64,000 bases of DNA from Chloroflexota bacterium. Its GTDB lineage: Bacteria > Chloroflexota > Anaerolineae > Anaerolineales > UBA11579. Position 1 is the stretch's first letter; every line of letters begins with the position of its first letter. This document shows, in pieces, positions 1 to 9,206 of the stretch. The DNA lies in contig VRUJ01000007.1 in the NCBI GenBank assembly GCA_019456165.1, positions 48,597-112,596 of the forward strand. The letters run 5' to 3'. The position numbers were made by a program, and so were the translations under genes. Under the pieces are notes generated by a model that was not told where the DNA came from, did not search any database, and saw only the letters and a list, made by a program, of their open reading frames with translations.

Positions 1-939
1 TGTACATTCAAATTCCGATTCGAAGCTGCTGCCGCTGGACAAAGAGGTTGGTTCGGAGGGTGGGCTGTCGTCTACCCAACTGCTGATCTGGTATTCACCG
101 GGGGGCAGTTCTCCACTGGCCATTGTTCCAGGAGGGAGGTCGATCTGGCGGGTTTCTTGCCCGTCTATTAACCAGTGCCAGGTTTTTGTGCTACAGGTAT
201 TGGAAAAACTGAACGGGATGGGTTGGTTATCGAATTCTTGCCCCGATCCTCCTGAGCCATAACCGGACGTAATGCCGGGAGAGAAATCATCGGCTTCAGG
301 GGTTTCCGTTTCCCAGCGATCAAACTCTTCGTGGGTCATTGGGCGTGCCTGGCCAGGGGGCTGGTTAGGACCGGGTATCTCGGCCGCCTGCCCACCGATA
401 AGTTCGGTTATGCCAAGAGCATTGCTGAGTTCACAAAAACCTTCCAGGCAGGTGGCCAACATGGATTCGATTACATCATCGAAAGCCACACCCATCATGC
501 TGCCGCGTACAGCAGCTTTCCCTGAAGATGTCTCGACTTCAATATCACCGCCTCGCAATATTATCCATAATTCACCGAGGGCGAGTTGAATACGTGTGAT
601 TGGGTCATCTGGCTCAGGGCTTAGTTCGGATAATGTAAAAAGTGAATTACTGGACATACGCACGATTGTCCCCTCTGGCATTACATCTATGCGTGCCCGC
701 CCATTATCTAGAGTTTTAGCTTGACCCCCGACGTTAAGAGTTTCTCCTTCAACTGCTGGGCTAAAATCCGCATATTCCGAATCTCGTGCTTGAACTTCGT
801 CTTCGACCTCAAAAAAGACTGCGCTGCGTCCAGCTTCCCCAGTTTGGCTTTGCACCCCGATAACTCGGGTAGAGTCAGAAGTGCCGCAAGCGGACAAAAG
901 CAAGAGCATAATAATTGACAATTTGATTTTGAAAGTCAT
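1..939 (-). CDS. FecR-like domain lipoprotein, truncated by the window edge
   Basis: Manual reverse-strand reading from ATG 939: MTFKIKLSIIMLLLLSACGTSDSTRV... (lipobox LSAC) ...GGQAKTLDNGRARIDVMPEGTIVRMSSNSLFTL...GELWIILRGGDIEVETSSGKAAVRGSMMGV, a FecR-like pattern; open to base 1, so absent from the ORF track. Confidence 0.75.
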   Translation of the reverse strand, partial: MTFKIKLSIIMLLLLSACGTSDSTRVIGVQSQTGEAGRSAVFFEVEDEVQARDSEYADFSPAVEGETLNVGGQAKTLDNGRARIDVMPEGTIVRMSSNSLFTLSELSPEPDDPITRIQLALGELWIILRGGDIEVETSSGKAAVRGSMMGVAFDDVIESMLATCLEGFCELSNALGITELIGGQAAEIPGPNQPPGQARPMTHEEFDRWETETPEADDFSPGITSGYGSGGSGQEFDNQPIPFSFSNTCSTKTWHWLIDGQETRQIDLPPGTMASGELPPGEYQISSWVDDSPPSEPTSLSSGSSFESEFECT

Positions 940-1047
940 ATCAGTTCTTCCTTTTCCCTTAATAATAGATCGACAACTTATTTGCTGTTTCATCGGTGAA
1001 AAGACCTTAATATCTTGTCTATAACTTGATTATATATTAAAACAAAA

Positions 1048-1073
1048 ATGAGCTGCAATACTTTACAGCTCAT
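1048..1073 (-). terminator. Rho-independent (bidirectional-looking) terminator after ino1
   Basis: ATGAGCTG-N10-CAGCTCAT stem with T tracts on both sides. Confidence 0.75.
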
Positions 1074-1092
1074 TTTTTTGAATTGAAAGGTA

Positions 1093-2175
1093 TTATTTCC
1101 CTTTGGCGATAAAATCCTCAGTCATCTGTCTTGCGACATCATCTGTGAATTGTTTTGGCGGAGTTTTCATGAAGTAAGATGAAGGCGCGATCAGAGCTCC
1201 AGACATTTTTCGGTTCAATGCTAATTTTGCGCAGCGTACTGCGTCGATTACAACCCCGGCTGAGTTAGGCGAATCCCAGACTTCAAGTTTGAGTTCAAGT
1301 TGGAGGGGTACATTTCCAAAAGCGCGGCCTTCCATGCGAATATGGCACCATTTCCGGTCGGTCAACCAGGGCACATAATCGCTCGGACCGACATGCACAT
1401 TTTCATCTCCAAGGTCATAGGGTAATTGACTAGTTACAGCATTGGTCTTGGATATCTTTTTTGATTCTAAGCGCTCGCGTTCCAACATGTTGTAGAAATC
1501 CATGTTTCCACCGAAATTCAACTGGTAAGTGTGATCAAGATGAACTCCCCGGTCATGAAATAAGTTTGTCAATACACGGTGGGTGATGGTTGCCCCAACT
1601 TGGCTCTTGATATCATCCCCAATGATTGGCAGGCCATGTTCTTCAAAGCGGTTGGCCCAATATTCTTGGCTGGCGATAAAAACTGGAATACAGTTGATGA
1701 AGGCGCATCCAGCCTCCAAAATTTGTTCCACGTACCATTTTGTAGCCATCTCCGAACCAACTGGTAAATAGCTGACGACAACGTCAGTAGAAGTATCCTT
1801 TAATATTTTTATAATATCGTCCGTGGGACCAGGGGCTTTATCGACTACTTTATAAAGGTATTTCCCCAGGCCGTCGTGAGTCATTCCTCGGTGCACTGGG
1901 ACTTTCAAGTGGGAGACATCCGTAAATTTGATCGTGTTATTGGGCTCTGCCCAGATTGCTTCGCTCAGGTCTTTGCCAACTTTACCGGCAACAACATCGA
2001 AAGCTGCCGAGAATTCAATATCTCGGATGTGATAGCCCCCTAAGTTAGCGTGCATTAAACCGGGGACGTCTGCATCTTCAGCCGCATCCTTATAAAATTC
2101 AACGCCTTGTACTAGCGAGGAGGCGCAGTTACCAACACCTATGATTGCGACGCGGACCTTGTCGTTCTTTGCCAT
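1093..2175 (-). CDS. ino1: Inositol-3-phosphate synthase
   Basis: [30 protein letters not shown]...[13 protein letters not shown]; start moved from 2286 to ATG 2175, preceded by GAAAGG. Confidence 0.88.
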   Translation of the reverse strand: MAKNDKVRVAIIGVGNCASSLVQGVEFYKDAAEDADVPGLMHANLGGYHIRDIEFSAAFDVVAGKVGKDLSEAIWAEPNNTIKFTDVSHLKVPVHRGMTHDGLGKYLYKVVDKAPGPTDDIIKILKDTSTDVVVSYLPVGSEMATKWYVEQILEAGCAFINCIPVFIASQEYWANRFEEHGLPIIGDDIKSQVGATITHRVLTNLFHDRGVHLDHTYQLNFGGNMDFYNMLERERLESKKISKTNAVTSQLPYDLGDENVHVGPSDYVPWLTDRKWCHIRMEGRAFGNVPLQLELKLEVWDSPNSAGVVIDAVRCAKLALNRKMSGALIAPSSYFMKTPPKQFTDDVARQMTEDFIAKGK

Positions 2176-2341
2176 GTAGTTTTTCCTTTCAGCTATAAGA
2201 TAGCGGATATTATAACTAATTACGTAGAAAATTAGGGAAAGGTTAGTAATGAAATGAAGGGGTAAGACTAATGAAGTTTTGAGCAACTAAAACTGATACT
2301 AGAAGAGATTCTCGATTTTATTGCGCATAGCCATAAAGCAA

Positions 2342-3430
2342 ATGATAATTGAACCTAAAATTTTCTTGATATTAAGTTTTGCAGTAGTCATCTCAAACTG
2401 TGGAATCGCGGATGGTCTTGTTGATGAGCAGAGCGATGCTTCCACGGAAAATAACCCTGAAACAAACCTGCAAACCCCCACGTTGTTGGGTGATACTGCT
2501 CCTGGGGAAACCACGCCTGGAAGCGCGACTCCAGTCCCGACTAATGCAAGGGTTGAAGATCCCAACGAATACAATTTTCCATTTTTGATACCTTTTGATG
2601 GCATTCGCCCAATCTACGATCCGGAATTCGTTAGCGCTGATCAATCCCCCTTGATCGATGAAGAATTAATTATTGGCGTTGCCTGGGGTGGAGAGGCTAA
2701 AGCGTATCCCATCACCGTCCTGCGTTTCCGTGAGATGGTGGATGATGAGCTGGCGGGTATTCCAACCCTGGTAACGTGGTGACCACTTTGCTACACCGGT
2801 CTCGTGCATGACCGGCGCATAGATGGTGAAACGCAAGTGTTTGGTAACGCGGGGGCGCTCTTCATGAATGCCATGACCTGGTATGACCACGCAACAGAAT
2901 CGATCTGGTCTCAACCTTGGGGACGTGCAATTCAGGGAGAAATGAAGGGAGTGCAATTGCACCTACTTCCCTCACAAGTTACTACTTGGGCGGCCTGGAA
3001 GACAGAACATCCGGAAACCCTGGTGATGACAAACGATGTAGATAAGGTAAGTTTTAGACAGGGGTTTAACGAAGACTTTGTTATTGGACTGCTGCTGGAT
3101 GGCTACAGTAAGGCCTATTATTATTTAGATGTGCAGGAAGTAGTTGTGGTCAATGATATGTTAGGGGATATTCCGGTTGTTATCTGGGCTGCAGATAATA
3201 ATTTTCACGCATTCGTCAGGCAGGTTGGGGATATGGTTTTAACTTTCGATCCCGTAGATGGTGGATTAAAAGATAGGGAAACGGGTACAATATGGAATGT
3301 AGCTTTGGGAATCGGGATGGCAGGATCGCTAGAAGGCGAGTTTCTCCTGCCTGTGCCCAGTACATCATCTTACGACTGGGCTTGGTTTGATTTTTATCCT
3401 GAAGCAGAATTCTATACTCCGGAAGGTTAA
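2342..3430 (+). CDS. DUF3179-family lipoprotein, predicted selenoprotein (UGA 2780-2782 read as Sec)
   Basis: ORFs 2321..2782 and 2804..3430 are in one frame, separated by one TGA inside LVTW-U-PLCYTGLVHDRRIDGETQVFGN; lipobox ISNC; SECIS-like hairpin just downstream. Confidence 0.85.
2796..2815 (+). promoter_or_regulatory. Putative bacterial SECIS hairpin
   Basis: CCGGTC-TCGTGCAT-GACCGG, starting 14 nt after UGA; loop matches that of the second DUF3179 gene. Confidence 0.65.
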
Positions 3431-3442
3431 ACCAGGAATATT

Positions 3443-4144
3443 ATGAACGATGCTGATTTGATTGCGCGCTACAACTATGATGAATTTGTCCCTGAAAAGT
3501 TTGGCCCTTGGATGAGGTTTGGGGAAAGTCCCCCGCTGGGTGAACCGGCCCCGGATTTCCACTTATGGGATTTGGAAGAAAAAGAGACATCATTAAAGGA
3601 GATCTGGTCTCAAAGCAAATATACAGTCGTCGAATTTGGCAGCTTTACTTGACCATATTGCGGGATGGCGGCGCCGTCCATGAATACAATCGCGGAGAAA
3701 TATGCCGATCAGGGGGTTGGCTCGATTTTTCTTTACACCCACGAGGCACATCCTGGTGAGATTTATCCACATCACACTTCTATGGAACAAAAACATCAAT
3801 TTGCGCGTGATTTACGAGATATCTTAGGTGTCACCCGTCCAATTTTCTTGGATGTTCTTGATGGGGTATGTCACCGCGCTTACGGCTCAATGCCTAACAT
3901 GACCTGGGTTTTCAACCGCAGCGGTATACCGGTATATAAAAGCGATTGGACGGATGTGAACAGTGTTGAACAGGCGTTAGAATATTTTATAGATGTTGCC
4001 AGGCGGCGCAGGGATGGGCAGCGCTTGGCTCCATTTCATGCAGAACGTCTGGATTACCGTGAGCAAGACCGGGAGGCATTCTACAAAGGGTTAGAGCGCA
4101 ATGGGCCAAAAGCGGTGACAGAATTTAAGGAAGCGTTTGGGTAA
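3443..4144 (+). CDS. Deiodinase-like/thioredoxin-fold protein, predicted selenoprotein (UGA 3650-3652 read as Sec)
   Basis: ORFs 3443..3652 and 3665..4144 are in one frame: VVEFGSFT-U-PYCGMAAPSMNTIAEKYADQGVGSIFLYTHEAHPGE, resembling the deiodinase GS(C/F)TUPP motif; 12 nt after the DUF3179 gene. Confidence 0.85.
3663..3681 (+). promoter_or_regulatory. Putative bacterial SECIS hairpin
   Basis: GC-rich foldable segment GGATGGCGGCGCCGTCCAT, 11-29 nt after UGA, G in the apical loop; alternative foldings exist. Confidence 0.5.
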
Positions 4145-4212
4145 ATAACCCCATAATCATCTTTATGAAGATGGAATCATCATAGTAGAATTTCCTGATC
4201 GGATTTCTCCCA

Positions 4213-5226
4213 TCATTCTGCTATTTCCCGTATCAATCTAGGACCCCGAAATACCAAGCCGCTAAATATCTGAACCAGGATTGCTCCTGCCTCAAGTTTT
4301 TCTTTGGCTTCATTCGCGCTCATAATCCCGCCAGCCGCGATGATTGGCAGCCTGCCTTGTGAGCGTAGGTGAATTTTCTTAATGATTTCTGTACTGGATG
4401 AAGTAAGGGGCTTTCCGCTTAACCCTCCTTGCTGATTACGTTCAGACGATATTAAGTTTCCTCGCGCAGTAGTCGTGTTCGTTGCGATGATACCATCCAC
4501 ACCGCTACCTAGGATTGCTTCAAGCGCATCTTCTAATTCTTGATCTGTAAGATCCGGTGAGATCTTGACTAATAGGGGAATATTTTTATCAAGGTCCTTG
4601 GATTTTTGATCTCGCGCTATTACGATATCGGCTAATAAGCTATTTAGGTGATCGCGATTTTGGAGACGACGCAAGCCAATTGTGTTAGGCGAACTGATGT
4701 TGATGGCTAAATAATCTGCTATGGGGGCAAACGTGTTTATTAAAGTTACATAATTTAAAGCTGCATTTTCGATGGATGTCTCTTTTCCCTTACCGATATT
4801 CACTCCAAGTATCAATCCCCGGGGCTTTCCGCCTTGAAGTTGGCGGAGCACAAACTGCGCGCCGCGTCCCGGAAATCCCATACGATTGATAATTGCATGA
4901 TCTTCAGGGAGACGGAAAATACGGGGTTTTGGGTTGCCTTCTTGGGGTAAGGGAGTGATAGTTCCGATTTCGATGTGGCCGAAGCCCAGACAGGCCAATC
5001 CCCGCCATGCTAATCCGTCTTTATCGTATCCCGCAGCCAGACCAATTTTATTCTTGAAGGTTAGGCCAAAAGCTTGAACGGGTTTAGTCGCTTGCGGAGC
5101 AAATAACTGCCGTACAAAACCGCGCAGGGGAGCTAGAGCCCCAACCAAACGCATTAGGCCAAGCGTGTAGTTATGTACTTTTTCAGGATCAAACTTAAAA
5201 AGGATCGGTCGTAGGAGTTGGTACAT
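4213..5226 (-). CDS. pyrD: Dihydroorotate dehydrogenase (quinone-type, class 2)
   Basis: FGLTFKNKIGLAAGYDKDG, GFGHIEIGTITPLPQEGNPKPRIFRL, INISSPNT, GLSGKPL. Confidence 0.92.
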   Translation of the reverse strand: MYQLLRPILFKFDPEKVHNYTLGLMRLVGALAPLRGFVRQLFAPQATKPVQAFGLTFKNKIGLAAGYDKDGLAWRGLACLGFGHIEIGTITPLPQEGNPKPRIFRLPEDHAIINRMGFPGRGAQFVLRQLQGGKPRGLILGVNIGKGKETSIENAALNYVTLINTFAPIADYLAINISSPNTIGLRRLQNRDHLNSLLADIVIARDQKSKDLDKNIPLLVKISPDLTDQELEDALEAILGSGVDGIIATNTTTARGNLISSERNQQGGLSGKPLTSSSTEIIKKIHLRSQGRLPIIAAGGIMSANEAKEKLEAGAILVQIFSGLVFRGPRLIREIAE

Positions 5227-6635
5227 TACCGATTTGATGCAGATTCTTTAATAAAATTAATAACTTTTACCATTTCATCAGCGGTTATTTGTCCTTGGTT
5301 CTTTAGATAGGTTACGAGTTCTGCCAAGCCGAATACTGCATGCAGCCGGTAGCCAGCCTCAGCCAAAGCCTCCTTAGCGCCGGACTCACGGTCGATGAGG
5401 ACCACAATATCTTTTACCTTCAATCCAGCATTTTCAAGTTTTTCAAAAGCTTCAAACTTGGTGCCGCCTGTAGTTGTCAAATCGTCGATGACTACAACCT
5501 TTTCACCTGTTTTAAATTCCCCTTCAATTTCCGCTTTGGCGCCATATTCCTTTACTTCTTTGCGCGGATATATCATCGGCCAATTACCTCCCAAGCTCAC
5601 CGCAGTCCCGATAGGTAAGCCGGCGTATGGTATAGCCGCAATCCTATCAAATGTAAATCCCTTTAGAATATCTTGGTAGGCTTTTGCAACTTGCGTGAGC
5701 AGGTTTGGGTAGCTGGCGAGTTGGCGTAAATCAATATAAATTGGCGATTCGAGGCCTGATTTGAGGGTAAATTGGCCAAATTTGACGCATCCAGCCTCAA
5801 ATAAGTTTTGAGCAAGTTTCCCTAGAATTTTGGGTTCAGCTTTTGAGCCTCTGTTTTTGCGTGCTTGGTTTATGGCCTCTCGAATTGAATTCGCTGCCTC
5901 TCCAGGGTCTTCCGCTCTTGATATCCCACGTGATACCGGAACGAGCAGACCTAAGCCATCTGTTCGCAGTCCAGCTTGAACCGCGGTTAGTAAATCAGCT
6001 CCCTGTGCGCCAACTCCTGGGGCCAATATCCACATATTTGGAGCTAAACCGCGAATTTCTGAGAGAGCCTCAGGGTGGGTGGCGCCTACGACCAATCCTA
6101 AATTATCCTTGGTGTTCCAGCCTAGGGCAAGTTGCGCGATGTGTTCGTATAATTTCAGTCCAGATTGCAAGGTTTCTGTTTGTATATCGTTGGAACCAGG
6201 ATTTGAGGTTTTGCAGAGCAGGAACACCCCTTTTTCCGAGTCTTGCAAGAAAGGTGAAATCGAATCTGCTCCCAGGTATGGACTGATAGTAACTGCATCG
6301 GCTTGGATGATCTCAAAAACGGCCTGAGCATAAGCCTGCGCTGTTGATGAGATATCGCCTCGTTTTGCGTCAAGGATAACTGGGATTTCATCGGGGACAG
6401 CTGCGATCACATCTAGCAAAGCAGTCATTCCGCCTGGGCCAAGAGCTTCAAAGAAGGCGCTGTTTGGTTTGAATGCAACTGCGAGCCCTGAGGTAGCTTC
6501 AATTAGATTGAGACAAAACTCTTTGGCTGCCTGAGGGGTATTTTCTTTTAAATCTGCCGGATGGGGATCTAGACCGACGCATAATAATGAGTCAATCTTG
6601 CTAGCGCGCTCTTCCAATCGAGAGAAAAATGACAT
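5226..6635 (-). CDS. pyrFE: Fused OMP decarboxylase (PyrF type 2, N-term) and orotate phosphoribosyltransferase (PyrE, C-term)
   Basis: SLLCVGLDPHPADL...ILDAKRGDISSTA (PyrF); FGQFTLKSGLESPIYIDLR...VVVIDDLTTTGGTKFEA (PyrE). Confidence 0.92.
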   Translation of the reverse strand: MSFFSRLEERASKIDSLLCVGLDPHPADLKENTPQAAKEFCLNLIEATSGLAVAFKPNSAFFEALGPGGMTALLDVIAAVPDEIPVILDAKRGDISSTAQAYAQAVFEIIQADAVTISPYLGADSISPFLQDSEKGVFLLCKTSNPGSNDIQTETLQSGLKLYEHIAQLALGWNTKDNLGLVVGATHPEALSEIRGLAPNMWILAPGVGAQGADLLTAVQAGLRTDGLGLLVPVSRGISRAEDPGEAANSIREAINQARKNRGSKAEPKILGKLAQNLFEAGCVKFGQFTLKSGLESPIYIDLRQLASYPNLLTQVAKAYQDILKGFTFDRIAAIPYAGLPIGTAVSLGGNWPMIYPRKEVKEYGAKAEIEGEFKTGEKVVVIDDLTTTGGTKFEAFEKLENAGLKVKDIVVLIDRESGAKEALAEAGYRLHAVFGLAELVTYLKNQGQITADEMVKVINFIKESASNR

Positions 6636-6650
6636 CTTCTAATTCACTAT

Positions 6651-7634
6651 CTATGCTTTTCCCAACACCAAAGCCAATAATGCCATACGGACATACAGAC
6701 CATATTCCATTTGGCGGAAATAAGCGGCGCGTGGATCATCGTCAAATTCCATGCTGATTTCGCCAACACGGGGCAGGGGATGCATTACGATCATTTTTTC
6801 TTTTGCTTTCTTCATAATATCGGGATCAATCACGTAGGAGCCTTTTATACTCTCGTAGTCTTTTTGATCTTCAAAGCGTTCCTTCTGTACCCGAGTGACA
6901 TATAACACATCCGTCTCTGGGAGGATCTCATCAAAATTCTCGGTCTCATTCTGGGGAATATTCTTTTCGTTGATTTCTGCGATGATCTCCGAAGGCATGC
7001 GCAGGATGGGGGGAGAAACATAGTTGAGTTTGACATCGAAGAGGGAGAGCAGCCTGGAAAGTGAATGGACGGTCCTGCCATATTTAAGGTCGCCCAGCAT
7101 GGTGACGGTTTTCCCATTCGGATCTCCGAGTTCCTCGAAAATGGTATATAAGTCCAAGAGCGCTTGGGTGGGGTGTTCTCCAACCCCGTCTCCAGCATTG
7201 ATAATGGGCTTTTTGGCATATTTTGCCGCCAAAGCCGAAGCTCCGACTTCAGGGTGACGCAGGACAATTACATCCACGTAACATTCTAAAGTCCGGATCG
7301 TATCGGGGAGCGATTCGCCTTTGGAAACGGATGAGTATTTGACCTCATTTATTGGAATTAGGCTGCCCCCAAGCCTTTCCATGGCTGCCGTGAAGGATGA
7401 TGAAGTGCGCGTAGATGGTTCGTAGAATAAATTTGCCAGTATTTTTCCTTTTAGTAAGTCAAAAGTTCCAACTCGAGCGACCATTTCTCGCATTTCATGC
7501 GCTACCCCGAAGATATAGATCAAATCTTCTTGGGAGAATTGATTTACCGAGAGGATATCCTGTTTGTAAAAACGTGTTCCTTGATGGTCGCCAAATGGTA
7601 GGTATATATTCTGAGCGGATTTTTCTAAGACCAT
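6651..7634 (-). CDS. pyrB: Aspartate carbamoyltransferase catalytic subunit
   Basis: [55 protein letters not shown]. Confidence 0.93.
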   Translation of the reverse strand: MVLEKSAQNIYLPFGDHQGTRFYKQDILSVNQFSQEDLIYIFGVAHEMREMVARVGTFDLLKGKILANLFYEPSTRTSSSFTAAMERLGGSLIPINEVKYSSVSKGESLPDTIRTLECYVDVIVLRHPEVGASALAAKYAKKPIINAGDGVGEHPTQALLDLYTIFEELGDPNGKTVTMLGDLKYGRTVHSLSRLLSLFDVKLNYVSPPILRMPSEIIAEINEKNIPQNETENFDEILPETDVLYVTRVQKERFEDQKDYESIKGSYVIDPDIMKKAKEKMIVMHPLPRVGEISMEFDDDPRAAYFRQMEYGLYVRMALLALVLGKA

Positions 7635-7643
7635 GATTTTCTC

Positions 7644-8714
7644 CTAGGTTGATTGGGTGCGTAAGTTTCTTCCTGTTCCAGGCTTTGCGGATATTCTTCC
7701 ATCTTTAAAAACCTCGTGATTGCGCAACACGACTCTAAACACGCGTCCCCTAACCTGCATACCCTCAAAGGGTGTCCATCCGCAGCGAGTAAATGTCTCG
7801 TCAGCGCGGATTTCCCAAGTTGTATCTGGATCTATTTCAATGAAAGTTTCGGGTTGTTCAGCGAGATTGAATATTTTTCGAGGATTGGTATGCAGCTTAT
7901 TAATCAAGTCATCGATTGACAGCCGCCCCTCATGAACGGCAGTTAAAAGGAGCGGCAAAGCAGTTTCAAGACCTGGAAAACCAGGAGGTGGATTGGCGCC
8001 GTCTTTTTCCTGGAGGGTATGTGGTGCATGGTCGGTTGCAAAGCAGTCGATCACATCCATGTTTTCCCAGAGTGCATCTCGGTCGGTTGGACTGGCAAGA
8101 ACTGGACGCACCTCACTCCTTCCTGGGCCGAGATGGTTTATATCCTCAGCGGTGAGGAATAAATGATGTGGGGTTACCTCGCACGTGACCGGTAAACCGC
8201 GCTCCTTGGCCGTCTTAATTACCAGAATTTCATCTTTCCTCGAGACGTGACATATATGGATGGGCCGATCATATAAATGTGCCAATAAAATTGAGGCTGC
8301 CATTGTCGGACCTTCGGCATGCACTGCAATTGGTAATTCCTTCGGCCAATATTGAAAGTGGGATATCCATTGAGCCATGTCACCAAGTTGCAATTCACCG
8401 TAGGTCGAATCAAGGTACATTTTTAGCCCTGCTGTTTTGGGAGAAAGTAAAGAAATTTTTTCAGCATTGTCTGACCCTGCACCAATAAATTGTGCGAAGT
8501 CACATCTTGCTTTATTCTCAGCTTCCTTTAGCGACAAATTTAGGGTTTTATTATCCATCACCGCAGGATTTGTATTCGGCATAGCAAAGATTGTGGTAAA
8601 TCCTCCAGCCAGCGCAGCTGATGTCCCTGAATCCCAATCCTCTTTATGAATAGCGCCTGGCTCGCGCATATGGGTATGTATATCAATTAATCCGGGAAGT
8701 TTTAATTTGCTCAT
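7644..8714 (-). CDS. pyrC: Dihydroorotase
   Basis: LPGLIDIHTHMREPG, ALAGGFTTIFAMPNTNP, DCFATDHAPHTLQEK. Confidence 0.92.
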   Translation of the reverse strand: MSKLKLPGLIDIHTHMREPGAIHKEDWDSGTSAALAGGFTTIFAMPNTNPAVMDNKTLNLSLKEAENKARCDFAQFIGAGSDNAEKISLLSPKTAGLKMYLDSTYGELQLGDMAQWISHFQYWPKELPIAVHAEGPTMAASILLAHLYDRPIHICHVSRKDEILVIKTAKERGLPVTCEVTPHHLFLTAEDINHLGPGRSEVRPVLASPTDRDALWENMDVIDCFATDHAPHTLQEKDGANPPPGFPGLETALPLLLTAVHEGRLSIDDLINKLHTNPRKIFNLAEQPETFIEIDPDTTWEIRADETFTRCGWTPFEGMQVRGRVFRVVLRNHEVFKDGRISAKPGTGRNLRTQST

Positions 8715-8720
8715 CGTAAT

Positions 8721-8748
8721 AAAAAAAAAGAGCCTTCAAAAGGCTCTT
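8721..8748 (-). terminator. Attenuator-like intrinsic terminator directly upstream of pyrC
   Basis: Minus strand AAGAGCCTT-TTG-AAGGCTCTT followed by a T run, ending 6 nt before the pyrC ATG. Confidence 0.8.
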
Positions 8749-8846
8749 GGTGAAATCAGTATTATTACCGCTGGTTTGAGAGTTTGCGGTCCACCTGGAT
8801 GTTGGTGTTTGGTGGTTTTTGGAGACCAATATTTATGAGTTTCCAT
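8736..8846 (-). CDS. Putative 36-aa pyr leader peptide
   Basis: METHKYWSPKTTKHQHPGGPQTLKPAVIILISPRAF-TGA; starts a few nt after the predicted TSS and stops in the terminator loop. Confidence 0.5.
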   Translation of the reverse strand: METHKYWSPKTTKHQHPGGPQTLKPAVIILISPRAF

Positions 8847-8854
8847 TTTGCACT

Positions 8855-8882
8855 ATTGTAATGAGGAATAATAATCTGTCAA
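8855..8882 (-). promoter_or_regulatory. Sigma-70-type promoter for the pyr operon
   Basis: Minus strand TTGACA (8882-8877), 16-nt spacer, TACAAT (8860-8855). Confidence 0.75.
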
Positions 8883-8958
8883 GTAAATATGCATACTCAA
8901 AAATAACCGTAATTTGTTTTTGGTCGCCAGCCTATTTAAAAATACTCGAGCGAAAACT

Positions 8959-9090
8959 CTAAAACTCGTACAACTCTCCATATTTAGTGCGCAGATATTT
9001 GATGTAAGGATCGATGCTGAGGGGCGCGCCGGTGACGCGTTCGATCAGTTCATCCGCAGTGAATTTAGCGCCGTGGCATCTTTTTTTATC
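8959..9090 (-). pseudogene. Remnant of the 3' end of an M32 (Taq-type) carboxypeptidase gene
   Basis: DKKRCHGAKFTADELIERVTGAPLSIDPYIKYLRTKYGELYEF-stop, resembling the M32 C-terminus; no upstream gene body. Confidence 0.55.
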
Positions 9091-9206
9091 CTTTGAATGC
9101 TAATATCAATAACATATTTGTAATGTATATTATTAATTTTTGGTTGCGTCCTGATAATATGGGGAATCAACTATTTATTAATATACAATTCGAAAGGAGT
9201 TAATAT

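Noticed and set aside
2780-2782. In-frame TGA codons as evidence of a global UGA-reassigned genetic code
   Set aside because: Other genes in the window end normally at TGA (e.g. 27045..28070, 46013..47251); the in-frame UGAs are confined to specific U-P-x-C motifs
5843-6286. 147-aa plus-strand ORF inside pyrFE
   Set aside because: Antisense to well-supported pyrF coding sequence; no recognisable domain
8761-8850. PyrR-binding loop in the pyr leader
   Set aside because: AUCCAGGUGGACC only partly resembles the PyrR consensus as I recall it; leader-peptide attenuation explains the layout better
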